Origin: Clostridia bacterium
Lineage (GTDB): Bacteria; Bacillota; Clostridia; JAQVDB01
DNA length: 36,451 bases
NCBI GenBank assembly: GCA_028698525.1
Contig: JAQVDB010000016.1
Coordinates: 1 to 36,451 of the forward strand
Direction: 5' to 3'
Of the stretch, positions 7,807 through 16,055 are shown in pieces. A program made the position numbers and the translations under genes. The notes beneath the pieces are model-generated. The model did not search any database, was not told where the DNA came from, and was given only the letters and a program-made list of their open reading frames with translations. Every line of letters starts with the position of its first letter. Within the stretch, counting starts at the first letter, position 1.

Positions 7807-9144
7807 TTAAAAGAAAGGAAAATTAATTTTGCCTTTCCTGACTGCCTTATCCATGTTATCAAACTGCTTCATCATCTTCTTGGTTTGTTCAAACTGTTTT
7901 ATAAGTTTGTTAACATCTTGTATTTTGGTTCCACTGCCCGAAGCAATCCTTCTTCGCCTGCTACCATTTATTAGTTTAGGGTTGAGCCTCTCGTCTTTTG
8001 TCATTGAATTTATTATAGCTTCTATTCTTACCAATTGTCTTTCATCAAAATCTAAACCCTTTAATTTTTTCGTGTTAACACCTGGAAGCATGCCCAATAT
8101 ACTGTCTAATGGTCCCATATTCTTCATTTGATGTAGCTGTTCAAGGAAATCTTCAAAAGTGAATTGCTGTTGTCTAAATTTCTTTTGAAGTTCTAGAGCC
8201 TTTTTTTCATCTAGCTCACTTTGAGCTTTCTCTATTAAGCTCAAAACATCCCCCATTCCAAGTATCCTTGAGGCCATTCTGTCAGGATGGAATAGCTCAA
8301 AATCCTCAAGCTTCTCTCCTACGCCTGCAAACTTTATAGCACAGTCTGCAACTGAACGAATTGAAAGAGCAGCACCACCACGAGTATCACCATCTAGCTT
8401 TGTCAAAACAACGCCAGTTATTTCAAGTTTCTGGTTAAAACTCTGTGCTACATTGACTGCATCCTGTCCTGTCATGGAATCAACCACAAGCAATATTTCA
8501 TCTACATTAACTCCCTGTTTTATGTCCTGTAATTCATCCATCATTGTCTCATCAATATGCAGTCTCCCTGCGGTATCTATTATAACTACATCATTATTAT
8601 TTTGCTTTGCATGTTCTACGGCAGATTTAGATATAGCCAATGGATCTTTGCTGCCTTCTATCTTAAATACAGGTACTCCAACCTTTTGCCCTACTATCTC
8701 CAGCTGTTTTACAGCTGCTGGCCTATAAACATCGCAAGCAACAAGCAAAGGTGTTTTCCCCTTTTTATTTAGGTATAACCCTAATTTTCCTGCTGTCGTG
8801 GTCTTCCCTGCACCTTGAAGCCCCACCATCATTATAATCGTGGGAGGATTGGGAGAAAATTGAATATCGCTAGCTTTACCCCCCATAAGCTCTGTCAGCT
8901 CTTCATTAACAATCTTGATTATTTGCTGTCCCGGGGTAAGACTGGTCATTACCTCCTGCCCTACCGCCCTATCAGTAACCTTTTTGATAAATTTTTTGAC
9001 AACCAAAAAGTTCACATCCGCCTCTAGCAAAGCCAGCTTAACTTCTTTCATGGCGACTTTAACATCTTTTTCTGTTACTTTACCTTTCTTCCTAAGTTTA
9101 GCAAATGCACTTTGGAGCTTTTCAGCCAAGCCTTCGAAAACCAT
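7807..9144 (-). CDS. ffh: Signal recognition particle protein Ffh (SRP54)
   Basis: A 445-residue GTPase that, with the 4.5S/6S RNA, binds signal sequences on ribosomes and delivers them to FtsY. The N domain leads into G-domain motifs G-L-Q-G-A-G-K-T-T (about 107-115), D-T-A-G-R-L (near 190) and T-K-L-D-G-D-T-R-G-G (near 247). The methionine-rich M domain (about 300-430) includes the RNA-binding stretch S-R-R-R-R-I-A-x-G-S-G-T. It follows ylxM by 21 bases with GGGAGG upstream. Its receptor gene ftsY is the next gene but one. Confidence 0.98.
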   Translation of the reverse strand: MVFEGLAEKLQSAFAKLRKKGKVTEKDVKVAMKEVKLALLEADVNFLVVKKFIKKVTDRAVGQEVMTSLTPGQQIIKIVNEELTELMGGKASDIQFSPNPPTIIMMVGLQGAGKTTTAGKLGLYLNKKGKTPLLVACDVYRPAAVKQLEIVGQKVGVPVFKIEGSKDPLAISKSAVEHAKQNNNDVVIIDTAGRLHIDETMMDELQDIKQGVNVDEILLVVDSMTGQDAVNVAQSFNQKLEITGVVLTKLDGDTRGGAALSIRSVADCAIKFAGVGEKLEDFELFHPDRMASRILGMGDVLSLIEKAQSELDEKKALELQKKFRQQQFTFEDFLEQLHQMKNMGPLDSILGMLPGVNTKKLKGLDFDERQLVRIEAIINSMTKDERLNPKLINGSRRRRIASGSGTKIQDVNKLIKQFEQTKKMMKQFDNMDKAVRKGKINFPFF

Positions 9145-9165
9145 TAATTTTTAGCCTCCCGAAAC

Positions 9166-9522
9166 CTATTTTTTATCTATATTATCCAATTGTTGTATTA
9201 TTCTCTGCAGATGGTCTGCTACATCAGGATCAATATTTTGCTGTTTACATAATTTATTTATTCTGCTGTTTATATCTTTTATAATCTTTTGGCGCTCAAT
9301 ATATTTGCCTGCTATTTTTAATTTGTCCTCATACTGACAGAGCAAATTCTCTGCCCTCTTTAAGGTATCGAATACTGCTTGTCTGCTTATTGAAAAGTTT
9401 TCAGATATCTCTGCCAAAGATAGATCGTAATTATAATATAAATCAATTATATTTTTTTGGTTAGCGGTTAATAGTTCTCCATAAAAATCATAGAGCATAC
9501 TTATTTTTCCTAATTTATCCAT
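9166..9522 (-). CDS. ylxM: YlxM family helix-turn-helix protein
   Basis: A 118-residue protein of the YlxM/p13 family, found beside ffh in Firmicutes and implicated in SRP function. The first 65 residues form a sigma-70-region-4-like helix-turn-helix: T-A-N-Q-K-N-I-I-D-L-Y-Y, then L-S-L-A-E-I-S-E-N-F-S-I-S-R-Q-A-V-F-D. The C-terminal half is helical and charged. I chose the ATG at 9522, seven bases from AAGG; a GTG two codons upstream is also open. It is the first gene of the ylxM-ffh-rpsP-khpA transcript and sits just after a strong promoter. Confidence 0.9.
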   Translation of the reverse strand: MDKLGKISMLYDFYGELLTANQKNIIDLYYNYDLSLAEISENFSISRQAVFDTLKRAENLLCQYEDKLKIAGKYIERQKIIKDINSRINKLCKQQNIDPDVADHLQRIIQQLDNIDKK

Positions 9523-9539
9523 ATCCACACCTTAATAAC

Positions 9540-9559
9540 GTAAAGTATTTTTGCTTTAC
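9540..9559. repeat. Inverted repeat at the 5' end of the ylxM-ffh transcript
   Basis: A 6-bp inverted repeat GTAAAG/CTTTAC (9540-9545 with 9554-9559) has an eight-base spacer. A third copy of the motif (TTTAC) lies next to it, forming the overlapping palindrome TTTACTGTAAA at the -10/+1 region. It could be an operator or a 5' RNA stem. Confidence 0.4.
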
Positions 9560-9566
9560 AGTAAAT

Positions 9567-9595
9567 ATTATAAACTTAAAATTAAAATAAGTCAA
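9567..9595 (-). promoter_or_regulatory. Sigma-A promoter of ylxM-ffh-rpsP-khpA
   Basis: Minus strand: -35 TTGACT (9595-9590), a 17-base spacer, and -10 TATAAT (9572-9567). One mismatch from full consensus. The predicted start is near 9560, about 38 bases before the ylxM ATG and directly after the end of ftsY. Confidence 0.85.
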
Positions 9596-9601
9596 CAAGT
9601 T

Positions 9602-10531
9602 TTACCCTTCAAACAATGCATTTATAAACTCTTCAGCATTAAATTCCTGTAAATCTTCCACTCTCTCACCTACACCAATCATCTTGACGGGTATGCCCAC
9701 TTCATCCTTAACCCCGATCACGACTCCTCCTTTTGCAGTTCCATCCAATTTAGTTAACACGACTCCATCAATATCAACAGCCTCTTTAAATATTTTAGCT
9801 TGATTTATAGCGTTTTGTCCTGTTGTCGCATCTAATACTAACAGCACCTCTTTTACTGCTTCCGGATATTCCCTATCTATAACTCTTCTGATCTTACTAA
9901 GTTCATTCATCAGATTCTTTTTGTTGTGCAACCGCCCTGCAGTATCGCATATCAATACATCTATATTCCTTGCTTTAGCAGCGCTGATACCATCGAACAC
10001 CACAGCAGCTGGATCGGAGCCTTCTACCTGTTTTATCACACCTACGCCTGTCCTCTCACCCCATATTTCCAACTGTTCTGCAGCTGCAGCTCTAAATGTA
10101 TCAGCTGCCACAAGCAGAACACTCTTGCCTTTCTCTTTAAATTTACTAGCCATCTTGCCGATAGTAGTAGTTTTTCCCACCCCATTTACACCAACTACTA
10201 TTATTACTTTAGATGCATCATCATTATGGTCATCCTCTTGTGTTTCTTCTAATATTTCTACCAGCTTTTGTTTAATCATTGCTCTTACTTGTTCCAAATC
10301 AGCAATCTTTTTTTGTTTTGCATCTTCTTTTATTTGTTCAATAATTTTTACAGAAGTTCTAACTCCCACATCTGAAGTAATCAATATTTCTTCTAATTCC
10401 TCAAAAAATTCATCATCTATTTTGGTATATACTCTAACAAGGCTATCAATTTTTTCAGATATACCCTTTCTAGTTTTAGATAAGCCTTCTTTTAACCGTT
10501 TTAATAAGCCCGGTTTCCTTACATTATCCAT
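9602..10531 (-). CDS. ftsY: Signal recognition particle receptor FtsY
   Basis: A 309-residue GTPase that docks SRP-ribosome complexes at the membrane. The NG domain is complete: G-V-N-G-V-G-K-T-T-T near 115, D-T-F-R-A-A-A-A-E-Q-L near 145, D-T-A-G-R-L near 198, T-K-L-D-G-T-A-K-G-G near 259. The acidic A domain of E. coli FtsY is missing, as in most Gram-positives; only a short basic N-terminus is present. I chose the ATG at 10531, eight bases from GGAGG; a TTG at 10546 would overlap the ribosome binding site. It follows smc by 15 bases, the usual rnc-smc-ftsY order. Confidence 0.97.
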   Translation of the reverse strand: MDNVRKPGLLKRLKEGLSKTRKGISEKIDSLVRVYTKIDDEFFEELEEILITSDVGVRTSVKIIEQIKEDAKQKKIADLEQVRAMIKQKLVEILEETQEDDHNDDASKVIIVVGVNGVGKTTTIGKMASKFKEKGKSVLLVAADTFRAAAAEQLEIWGERTGVGVIKQVEGSDPAAVVFDGISAAKARNIDVLICDTAGRLHNKKNLMNELSKIRRVIDREYPEAVKEVLLVLDATTGQNAINQAKIFKEAVDIDGVVLTKLDGTAKGGVVIGVKDEVGIPVKMIGVGERVEDLQEFNAEEFINALFEG

Positions 10532-10546
10532 ATAAAAGTCCTCCAA

Positions 10547-13500
10547 TCAGCTTACTTTTTCGTCAAGTTTTAAAGAAATTATTTTTGATACACCCTTTTC
10601 TTGCATAGATATTCCATACAGGACATCAGCGCTTTCCATAGTCTTTTTGTTATGTGTTACCATTATAAACTGGATATCTTCTGAAAACTTTTTTAAAAAT
10701 CTATTAAAATATTCCACATTCATATCATCTAAAGCTGCTTCAATCTCATCTAAAACACAAAAAGGTGCCGGATTCAACTTCAAAATCGCAAATAATATAG
10801 CAATAGCTGTCAACGTACGCTCTCCACCCGATAACAAGGATATGCTTTGCAGCTTTTTCCCAGGGGGCTGGACTATTATTTCAACCCCTGAATTTAACAC
10901 ATCGGTTTTATCCGCTAGTTTCAATTCGGCCTTGCCTCCGTTAAATAATTGTTTAAATATCATATTAAAATTAGTGTTGATCTCTTTAAACTCTCGGATA
11001 AATTTGTTCTCCATTGATTTTACAGTAGAACTTATAATACCCTCTAAATCTCTTTTGGCTTTTTCCAGATCAGTTTTCTGGCTGGATAGAAAATCATATC
11101 TGACTTTAAGCTCTTTATATTCATCTATAGCCCCAGGGTTCACTTGTCCCATACAACCGATGGCTTGCTTGCACTCTTTTATATTATCTATGACATATGG
11201 TCTGCTCAAATTCTTATCATAATAGTCTTTAGCCTGCATATATGATACCTGATATTCATCCCATATTCTTTCCTGTAAATTTTCTTTTTGCGTCTTTGTC
11301 TTTACTATCTTTAGCTCCAGATTATTTTTATCCTCCTTAAGTTTATCCAATATTTGCTCGTTATCTTCCATCTCCTGAGTTGAAATCTTAGCTTTTTCTG
11401 ATATCTGTATTAATTCCTTTTGAGCCTTCTCTAAGTTTCTCTCACTTTCTTTCAAGTTCCTTTCCGCATTTTCCATCTGCACACCACATTGCTTTATATC
11501 TTTTTCCAGTCTTTCTATTTGCTCTTTGGCCTGGTCTCTTAGTTTTTCTTTTGTTTTAATCGAGTTTTCTAATTCATTTTGATCATGCGCTAGATTTTCC
11601 ACATTCTCAAGAATTAAAGATTTTTCACTGCTTAAAGAACTGATCTTGATCCTTATTTCAGTTAAATGCTTGTATAACTTTTCTCTATCTTCTCTCGACT
11701 TGTTATATGTATTTTTAAATAATTCAATTTCGTCTTTAATATTATCACTTTCTAATTGAATTTTTTCTAGTTTATCGTTTAATTCTCCCAAGCTTTTCTC
11801 CAGTTCTTTTTTATTATCATTTATCTGTTCTAACTCTAAATTGTTTTTATAAATTTCTTTTTGAATTCCTTCAAGCTTTTCTTTTTCAGCAATCTTTTTA
11901 TTATTCAAATCATTGATTTCTATTATAAGATCTTGCTGTGCTTTTTTAAGTACCTCAATTTTCTGTCCGATATCATGGATATAAAAATTGGCTTGATCTA
12001 TTGCCTCGCTTTTTTTCTGCTTTTTAAGATTTAACCCCTTTAGTGCTTCTTCGATATCATCTATCTGCCTTTTCCTTCCAAGTATATTACTTGTTTTTGC
12101 GGACCTACTTCCCCCTGATATAGACCCACCTGTATTTAAAACATCCCCATCCAAAGTTACTATCTTGAATGAATATCCAAATGTTTTAGCGATTGCAATC
12201 CCATTTCTGATTTCATCTACTACCACAACTCTTCCCAAGAGATTTTTGAAAATCGGCTTAAACTTTTCATCATAATCTACTAACTTTGAGGCTATACCTA
12301 TGCATCCAGGCATATTGAGCGCATTTTTTTCGTTGGAATTTAACTCTCTTTCCTTTATTGATGTTAAAGGTAAAAAAGTAGCTCGTCCACCCTTGTTGTT
12401 TTTAAGAAATTCAATAGCTCTTCTAGCATCTTCCTCTCGGTGAGTAACAATACATTGAATGCTATATCCTAATGCAGTTTCAATCGCTATTTCCAGCTCT
12501 TGGGGTGCGGATATAAGATTGCCTACAGCGCCGTATATTCCTTTCAAAGCTAAATTTTGACGGTTTCTATTTTCTAGTATTGACTTAACTGGTGCAGCAT
12601 ATCCTTGATAACTATCTTCCATCTCTTTTAAAAGCTTTCTTCTTGAGTTTAAAAACTGAATTCTATTATCAATCTCTTTTAACTCTTCCATATACTTAAG
12701 TAATATCTGCTTTTCTTGATTTATCAATGCGACCGTCTCTTCAAGGCTCTTTTCATTATTCACTAATAAGCTATTTTTATCCGATATTTTCCTTTCCAAT
12801 CGAGAGATTGTTTTAATGATTTTCTGTACATCGTCATTTTGGTTTTGAACCATGAAATTTATTTGTGATTCTCTTTTGAGCAAATCACCCTTTATTGCCT
12901 TGTATCTTTCTATATCGTTTTTAATATCACCTATCTTATTTAAAAGTTTGATATACTGGTCTCTAGATCTATTTATATTATCCTCTTTTTCAATTATATC
13001 TCCTTCATACACAGTTATATCTTTGTCGATCCTCTCTTTTTCCTGAAGGTAGCTATCCAACTTTTCGGACAATTGGGCAAGGACTGTTTGTTTTTCTTGT
13101 TTTTGTTTTATTCTTTGATTTAAATCAGATTGGAGTTTTTTAAGTTCATCACACAATCTCTCTTTTTCATTATGGCAAGCTGATTTTTCTTGTGTTTTTA
13201 AGTCATGTTGGTTGTTTATCTTTTGTATTTCACTTTTTTGCCTGTATATATGCTCTCTTAATCTTTCCACTGATGAATTTAGTTTATATATTTCCTCATC
13301 TATATTCTCAACATATTCTTTTTTTTGTTGCAACATCTTTTGGTATTTTATTATATCGTTATTTATTAAATTAGATTGATGCTCATATTTATCCAATATA
13401 TTATTCGCTATTTCAAAATCCATCAAAAATAAATTTATCTCATACTTTTTAAGCCGTTCAGAAAGCTGAATGTAGCCTTTTGCTTTCTGTGCTTGAGCTT

Positions 13501-14116
13501 TTAAAGGTCCTAATCTCATACCAATCTCATGTAGTATATCTTGCAACCTGATTAAGTTCTGATTTGTTTTTTCCAGTTTTCTTTCTGATTCAACTTTCCT
13601 CATCTTATATTTTGCTATACCTGCTGCTTCTTCAAAAACATATCTTCTTTCTTCAGGATTACTGCTCAATATCTCATCTATTCTGCCCTGACCTATAATA
13701 GAATATCCGTCTCTGCCTATACCTGTGTTTGCAAGCAACTCATTTATATCTTTCAGTCTACAGGGCACTTTATTTATAAGGTATTCACTCTCACCTGTCC
13801 TATAAATTTTCCTTGTTATTTTAACTTCTGTATATTCAATTGGAAGTTTTTCATCTGAATTATCTATAACAATTGATACTTCAGCAAAACCAAGGGGCCT
13901 TCTCTTTTGTGAGCCATTAAATATTACATCTTCCATTTTAATGCCTCTCAAAGTTTTTGCACTCTGTTCTCCCAATACCCATCGTATCGCATCTGTTATA
14001 TTGCTTTTACCACTACCGTTTGGGCCCACTATCGCTGTAATACCCGGTTCAAAGTTCAACTTAACTCTATCAGCAAACGACTTAAAAGCATAGATCTCAA
14101 TATTTTTTAAATACAT
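10547..14116 (-). CDS. smc: Chromosome segregation ATPase Smc
   Basis: A 1189-residue condensin subunit that compacts and segregates chromosomes with ScpA/ScpB. The N-terminal head has Walker A G-P-N-G-S-G-K-S-N at 31-39. Two long coiled coils (about 170-500 and 670-1000, rich in K, E, Q and L) flank a hinge (about 515-640: G-Y-A-A-P-V-K...G-G-R-A-T-F-L-P-L). The C-terminal head carries the signature L-L-S-G-G-E-R-T-L and Walker B F-C-V-L-D-E-I-E-A-A-L-D-D. I chose the ATG at 14116, where homologues begin (M-Y-L-K-N-I-E-I-Y-A-F-K-S-F); the ribosome binding site is only a modest AGGTG. It overlaps the radical SAM gene by 20 bases. Confidence 0.98.
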   Translation of the reverse strand: MYLKNIEIYAFKSFADRVKLNFEPGITAIVGPNGSGKSNITDAIRWVLGEQSAKTLRGIKMEDVIFNGSQKRRPLGFAEVSIVIDNSDEKLPIEYTEVKITRKIYRTGESEYLINKVPCRLKDINELLANTGIGRDGYSIIGQGRIDEILSSNPEERRYVFEEAAGIAKYKMRKVESERKLEKTNQNLIRLQDILHEIGMRLGPLKAQAQKAKGYIQLSERLKKYEINLFLMDFEIANNILDKYEHQSNLINNDIIKYQKMLQQKKEYVENIDEEIYKLNSSVERLREHIYRQKSEIQKINNQHDLKTQEKSACHNEKERLCDELKKLQSDLNQRIKQKQEKQTVLAQLSEKLDSYLQEKERIDKDITVYEGDIIEKEDNINRSRDQYIKLLNKIGDIKNDIERYKAIKGDLLKRESQINFMVQNQNDDVQKIIKTISRLERKISDKNSLLVNNEKSLEETVALINQEKQILLKYMEELKEIDNRIQFLNSRRKLLKEMEDSYQGYAAPVKSILENRNRQNLALKGIYGAVGNLISAPQELEIAIETALGYSIQCIVTHREEDARRAIEFLKNNKGGRATFLPLTSIKERELNSNEKNALNMPGCIGIASKLVDYDEKFKPIFKNLLGRVVVVDEIRNGIAIAKTFGYSFKIVTLDGDVLNTGGSISGGSRSAKTSNILGRKRQIDDIEEALKGLNLKKQKKSEAIDQANFYIHDIGQKIEVLKKAQQDLIIEINDLNNKKIAEKEKLEGIQKEIYKNNLELEQINDNKKELEKSLGELNDKLEKIQLESDNIKDEIELFKNTYNKSREDREKLYKHLTEIRIKISSLSSEKSLILENVENLAHDQNELENSIKTKEKLRDQAKEQIERLEKDIKQCGVQMENAERNLKESERNLEKAQKELIQISEKAKISTQEMEDNEQILDKLKEDKNNLELKIVKTKTQKENLQERIWDEYQVSYMQAKDYYDKNLSRPYVIDNIKECKQAIGCMGQVNPGAIDEYKELKVRYDFLSSQKTDLEKAKRDLEGIISSTVKSMENKFIREFKEINTNFNMIFKQLFNGGKAELKLADKTDVLNSGVEIIVQPPGKKLQSISLLSGGERTLTAIAILFAILKLNPAPFCVLDEIEAALDDMNVEYFNRFLKKFSEDIQFIMVTHNKKTMESADVLYGISMQEKGVSKIISLKLDEKVS

Positions 14117-15212
14117 TGACACACCTACCGTATTTTTGTTTGTATGATTTGACGATAATATCATCAATATCAATATGAATTATTTCTTCTTTAAAACATA
14201 CTCTATATTCATTAACATCCAAGGTTTTGTCAATACTAGTCGTCAAGTTTTTTATACCGAAATCCTTTAAAAACCTGCGTTTATTTGTTTTTTTATTCCC
14301 TATAAACTTGGATAAGTTAACAGGATTCATGACCACTTCTACATATTCTAATCCATGTACATTGTTGTCCATAAACACATTTCTAAACAGATCATATAGC
14401 AATTCACCTTCTACCAATTCACCGATGGATGGATGAAAAGGACCTGCAATCACATCTGCATTCAAGTTTATATTTTCTGTTGGTTGAAGCCCTATCCTTA
14501 TCACTTGTACTCCCTTGGCTTTAAAAATCAGCAATATATCTTTGCACAAATGCACTGTTTTACGCAGATTAAAGGGTTTGTATTTACCTTCTAAATATAG
14601 GTTGGCTAGTATTGTATCCTTAACAACAAGTGTAGGATAAATTCTGGCAAATTGTGGTTTCAAATTTGCAATTTCAATTGCTGTAAAAAGTGATTGATCT
14701 CCATTATCTCCAGGCAATCCTGTCATCATCTGTAATCCCAACTCGAACCCGTAATGTTTTATGTTTTGTACAGCCTCATATACCGCTTCAGCAGTATGAC
14801 CTCTTCCACTCAACCTTAAGACTTCATCGTTCAGTGATTGTACACCCAATTCTATAGTCTTTACATCATGCTTTTTAAGGTTATCTAGAATAACATCATC
14901 TATATAATCAGGTCTTGTAGACAATCTTATGCTATCAACTGCTCCCTGTTCAATATATTTTTGTGCAATTTGCAGCAACTTGGTCTGTTGCTCTATGGGC
15001 AGAGCTGTAAAGCTACCTCCATAGAAAGCTATCTGTACTGATGTTTCCTTTTCACCCTTAAAAGTTTTAATATGTTCTGTTATTGTACTATGTATCTTGT
15101 CCGAGTCATACTCGTCGGCAAAGCCACTGATCTTTTTTTGATTACAGAATACACAGTCATGTGGACATCCTCTATGTGGGATAAAAACCGGTATTATATA
15201 GCGTCTACTCAT
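14097..15212 (-). CDS. Elp3-like radical SAM protein lacking the acetyltransferase domain
   Basis: A 371-residue radical S-adenosylmethionine enzyme. The 4Fe-4S-binding cysteines are in R-G-C-P-H-D-C-V-F-C (C-x3-C-x2-C, residues about 15-23), followed by F-Y-G-G-S-F-T-A-L-P, an SAM-contacting loop, and I-E-L-G-V-Q-S-L near 135. The radical SAM part resembles Elp3, but the C-terminal GNAT acetyltransferase domain of true Elp3 is absent. The substrate is unknown; tRNA is a guess from homology. I chose the ATG at 15212 with GGAGGG five bases upstream; 31 further upstream codons overlap rnc and are not needed. It lies between rnc and smc, overlapping both. Confidence 0.85.
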   Translation of the reverse strand: MSRRYIIPVFIPHRGCPHDCVFCNQKKISGFADEYDSDKIHSTITEHIKTFKGEKETSVQIAFYGGSFTALPIEQQTKLLQIAQKYIEQGAVDSIRLSTRPDYIDDVILDNLKKHDVKTIELGVQSLNDEVLRLSGRGHTAEAVYEAVQNIKHYGFELGLQMMTGLPGDNGDQSLFTAIEIANLKPQFARIYPTLVVKDTILANLYLEGKYKPFNLRKTVHLCKDILLIFKAKGVQVIRIGLQPTENINLNADVIAGPFHPSIGELVEGELLYDLFRNVFMDNNVHGLEYVEVVMNPVNLSKFIGNKKTNKRRFLKDFGIKNLTTSIDKTLDVNEYRVCFKEEIIHIDIDDIIVKSYKQKYGRCVNVFKKY

Positions 15213-15918
15213 ATGTACCCTCCATCTTTTCAACTGCATTCTTGGCAGCAACCTGTTCAGCTTCTTTTTTAGTCTTTCCGGTACCTTCCCCGTATATTTT
15301 ATCATTCAGTTTAACTTTTACATAAAATATTTTATCATGCTCTGGTCCTTTTTCATCTACAATTTGATATTCAATTTTTGGTTTTGAATTCATCTGAGCT
15401 TTTTCCTGCAATAAAGTCTTATAATCTCTAAATCCTTTGCCTTCTATAACCTGGTCTATATTGTGTTTAAGTCTTGTTAAAACAAAATCTCTTGCCTGCT
15501 CTAAACCACCATCGATATAGATAGACCCTATAACAGCTTCAAACCCATCTGCTAATATGGAATCCCTATACCTTCCACCTGTATTCTCTTCTCCTTTTCC
15601 TAGCAGAAGATAATCGCCTAACCTCATCTTCCTTGCTGCTATAGCAAGAGGCGTGGAGGATACAATACCTGCCCTTATGCGAGTAAGATCTCCTTCATCT
15701 AGGCTTTGATATTTATTGAAAAGATAATCGCTTATAGTTAAATTAAGCACCGAATCCCCTAAAAATTCTAATCGCTCATTGCACTCATAGTCTATTTTAT
15801 TGTGTTCATTTGCATATGAACTATGTGTTATCGCAGTGAGCAAATTTTTTTTGTTTTTAAATTTATATCCTATAATCCCTTGGAGCTTTGTGATTCTGCC
15901 TTCATCTATATCGCACAT
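15205..15918 (-). CDS. rnc: Ribonuclease III
   Basis: A 237-residue double-strand-specific endoribonuclease that processes rRNA precursors and mRNAs. The catalytic signature N-E-R-L-E-F-L-G-D-S-V-L-N-L is at about 47-60; a second acidic site, D-G-F-E-A-V-I-G-S-I-Y, is near 125. The C-terminal double-stranded-RNA-binding domain (about 163-235) includes G-T-G-K-T-K-K-E-A-E-Q-V-A-A-K-N-A. The ATG has GGAGG 12 bases upstream. It starts a new unit after the fabF terminator and runs into the radical SAM gene with an 8-base overlap. In Bacillus acpA is followed by rnc; here fabF intervenes. Confidence 0.97.
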   Translation of the reverse strand: MCDIDEGRITKLQGIIGYKFKNKKNLLTAITHSSYANEHNKIDYECNERLEFLGDSVLNLTISDYLFNKYQSLDEGDLTRIRAGIVSSTPLAIAARKMRLGDYLLLGKGEENTGGRYRDSILADGFEAVIGSIYIDGGLEQARDFVLTRLKHNIDQVIEGKGFRDYKTLLQEKAQMNSKPKIEYQIVDEKGPEHDKIFYVKVKLNDKIYGEGTGKTKKEAEQVAAKNAVEKMEGTYE

Positions 15919-15953
15919 AAGTCTGCAAAACCTCCACTATTATTTATATACTT

Positions 15954-15983
15954 ATATTACCACAAATAGATTGTCCTAACCAA
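15954..15983 (-). promoter_or_regulatory. Possible promoter of rnc
   Basis: Minus strand: TTGGTT (15983-15978), an 18-base spacer and TAATAT (15959-15954), about 40 bases before the rnc start. Both hexamers deviate from consensus, but a promoter is expected here because a hairpin terminator closes fabF just upstream. Confidence 0.4.
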
Positions 15984-16020
15984 ACTTTTTAGAAAGTAAA
16001 GGATGCTTGTAAATATACAA

Positions 16021-16054
16021 GAAGAAAGGTTTATGCTTTAAGCATAAACCTTTC
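16021..16054 (-). terminator. Hairpin terminator directly after fabF
   Basis: A perfect 14-bp inverted repeat (16025-16038 with 16040-16053, extended by G16024-C16054) starts immediately after the fabF stop codon. The tail TTCTTGTATATT is only moderately U-rich. A second small inverted repeat (CTTGTA/TACAAG, 16006-16021) follows at once. It closes the fatty acid operon. Confidence 0.7.
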
Positions 16055-16055
16055 C

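Noticed and set aside
9921-10535. 204-codon plus-strand open frame over ftsY, and similar long frames opposite ffh, fabK, smc and others
   Set aside because: They lie antisense to conserved genes, are rich in Ser/Phe/Ile from reverse-complement codons, and lack ribosome binding sites or family motifs.
14117-14173. 19-codon upstream extension of smc
   Set aside because: Smc proteins begin at M-Y-L-K; the extension overlaps the radical SAM gene and is not similar to Smc.
15213-15305. 31-codon N-terminal extension of the radical SAM frame
   Set aside because: It overlaps the conserved end of the RNase III double-stranded-RNA-binding domain, and a good ribosome binding site supports 15212.
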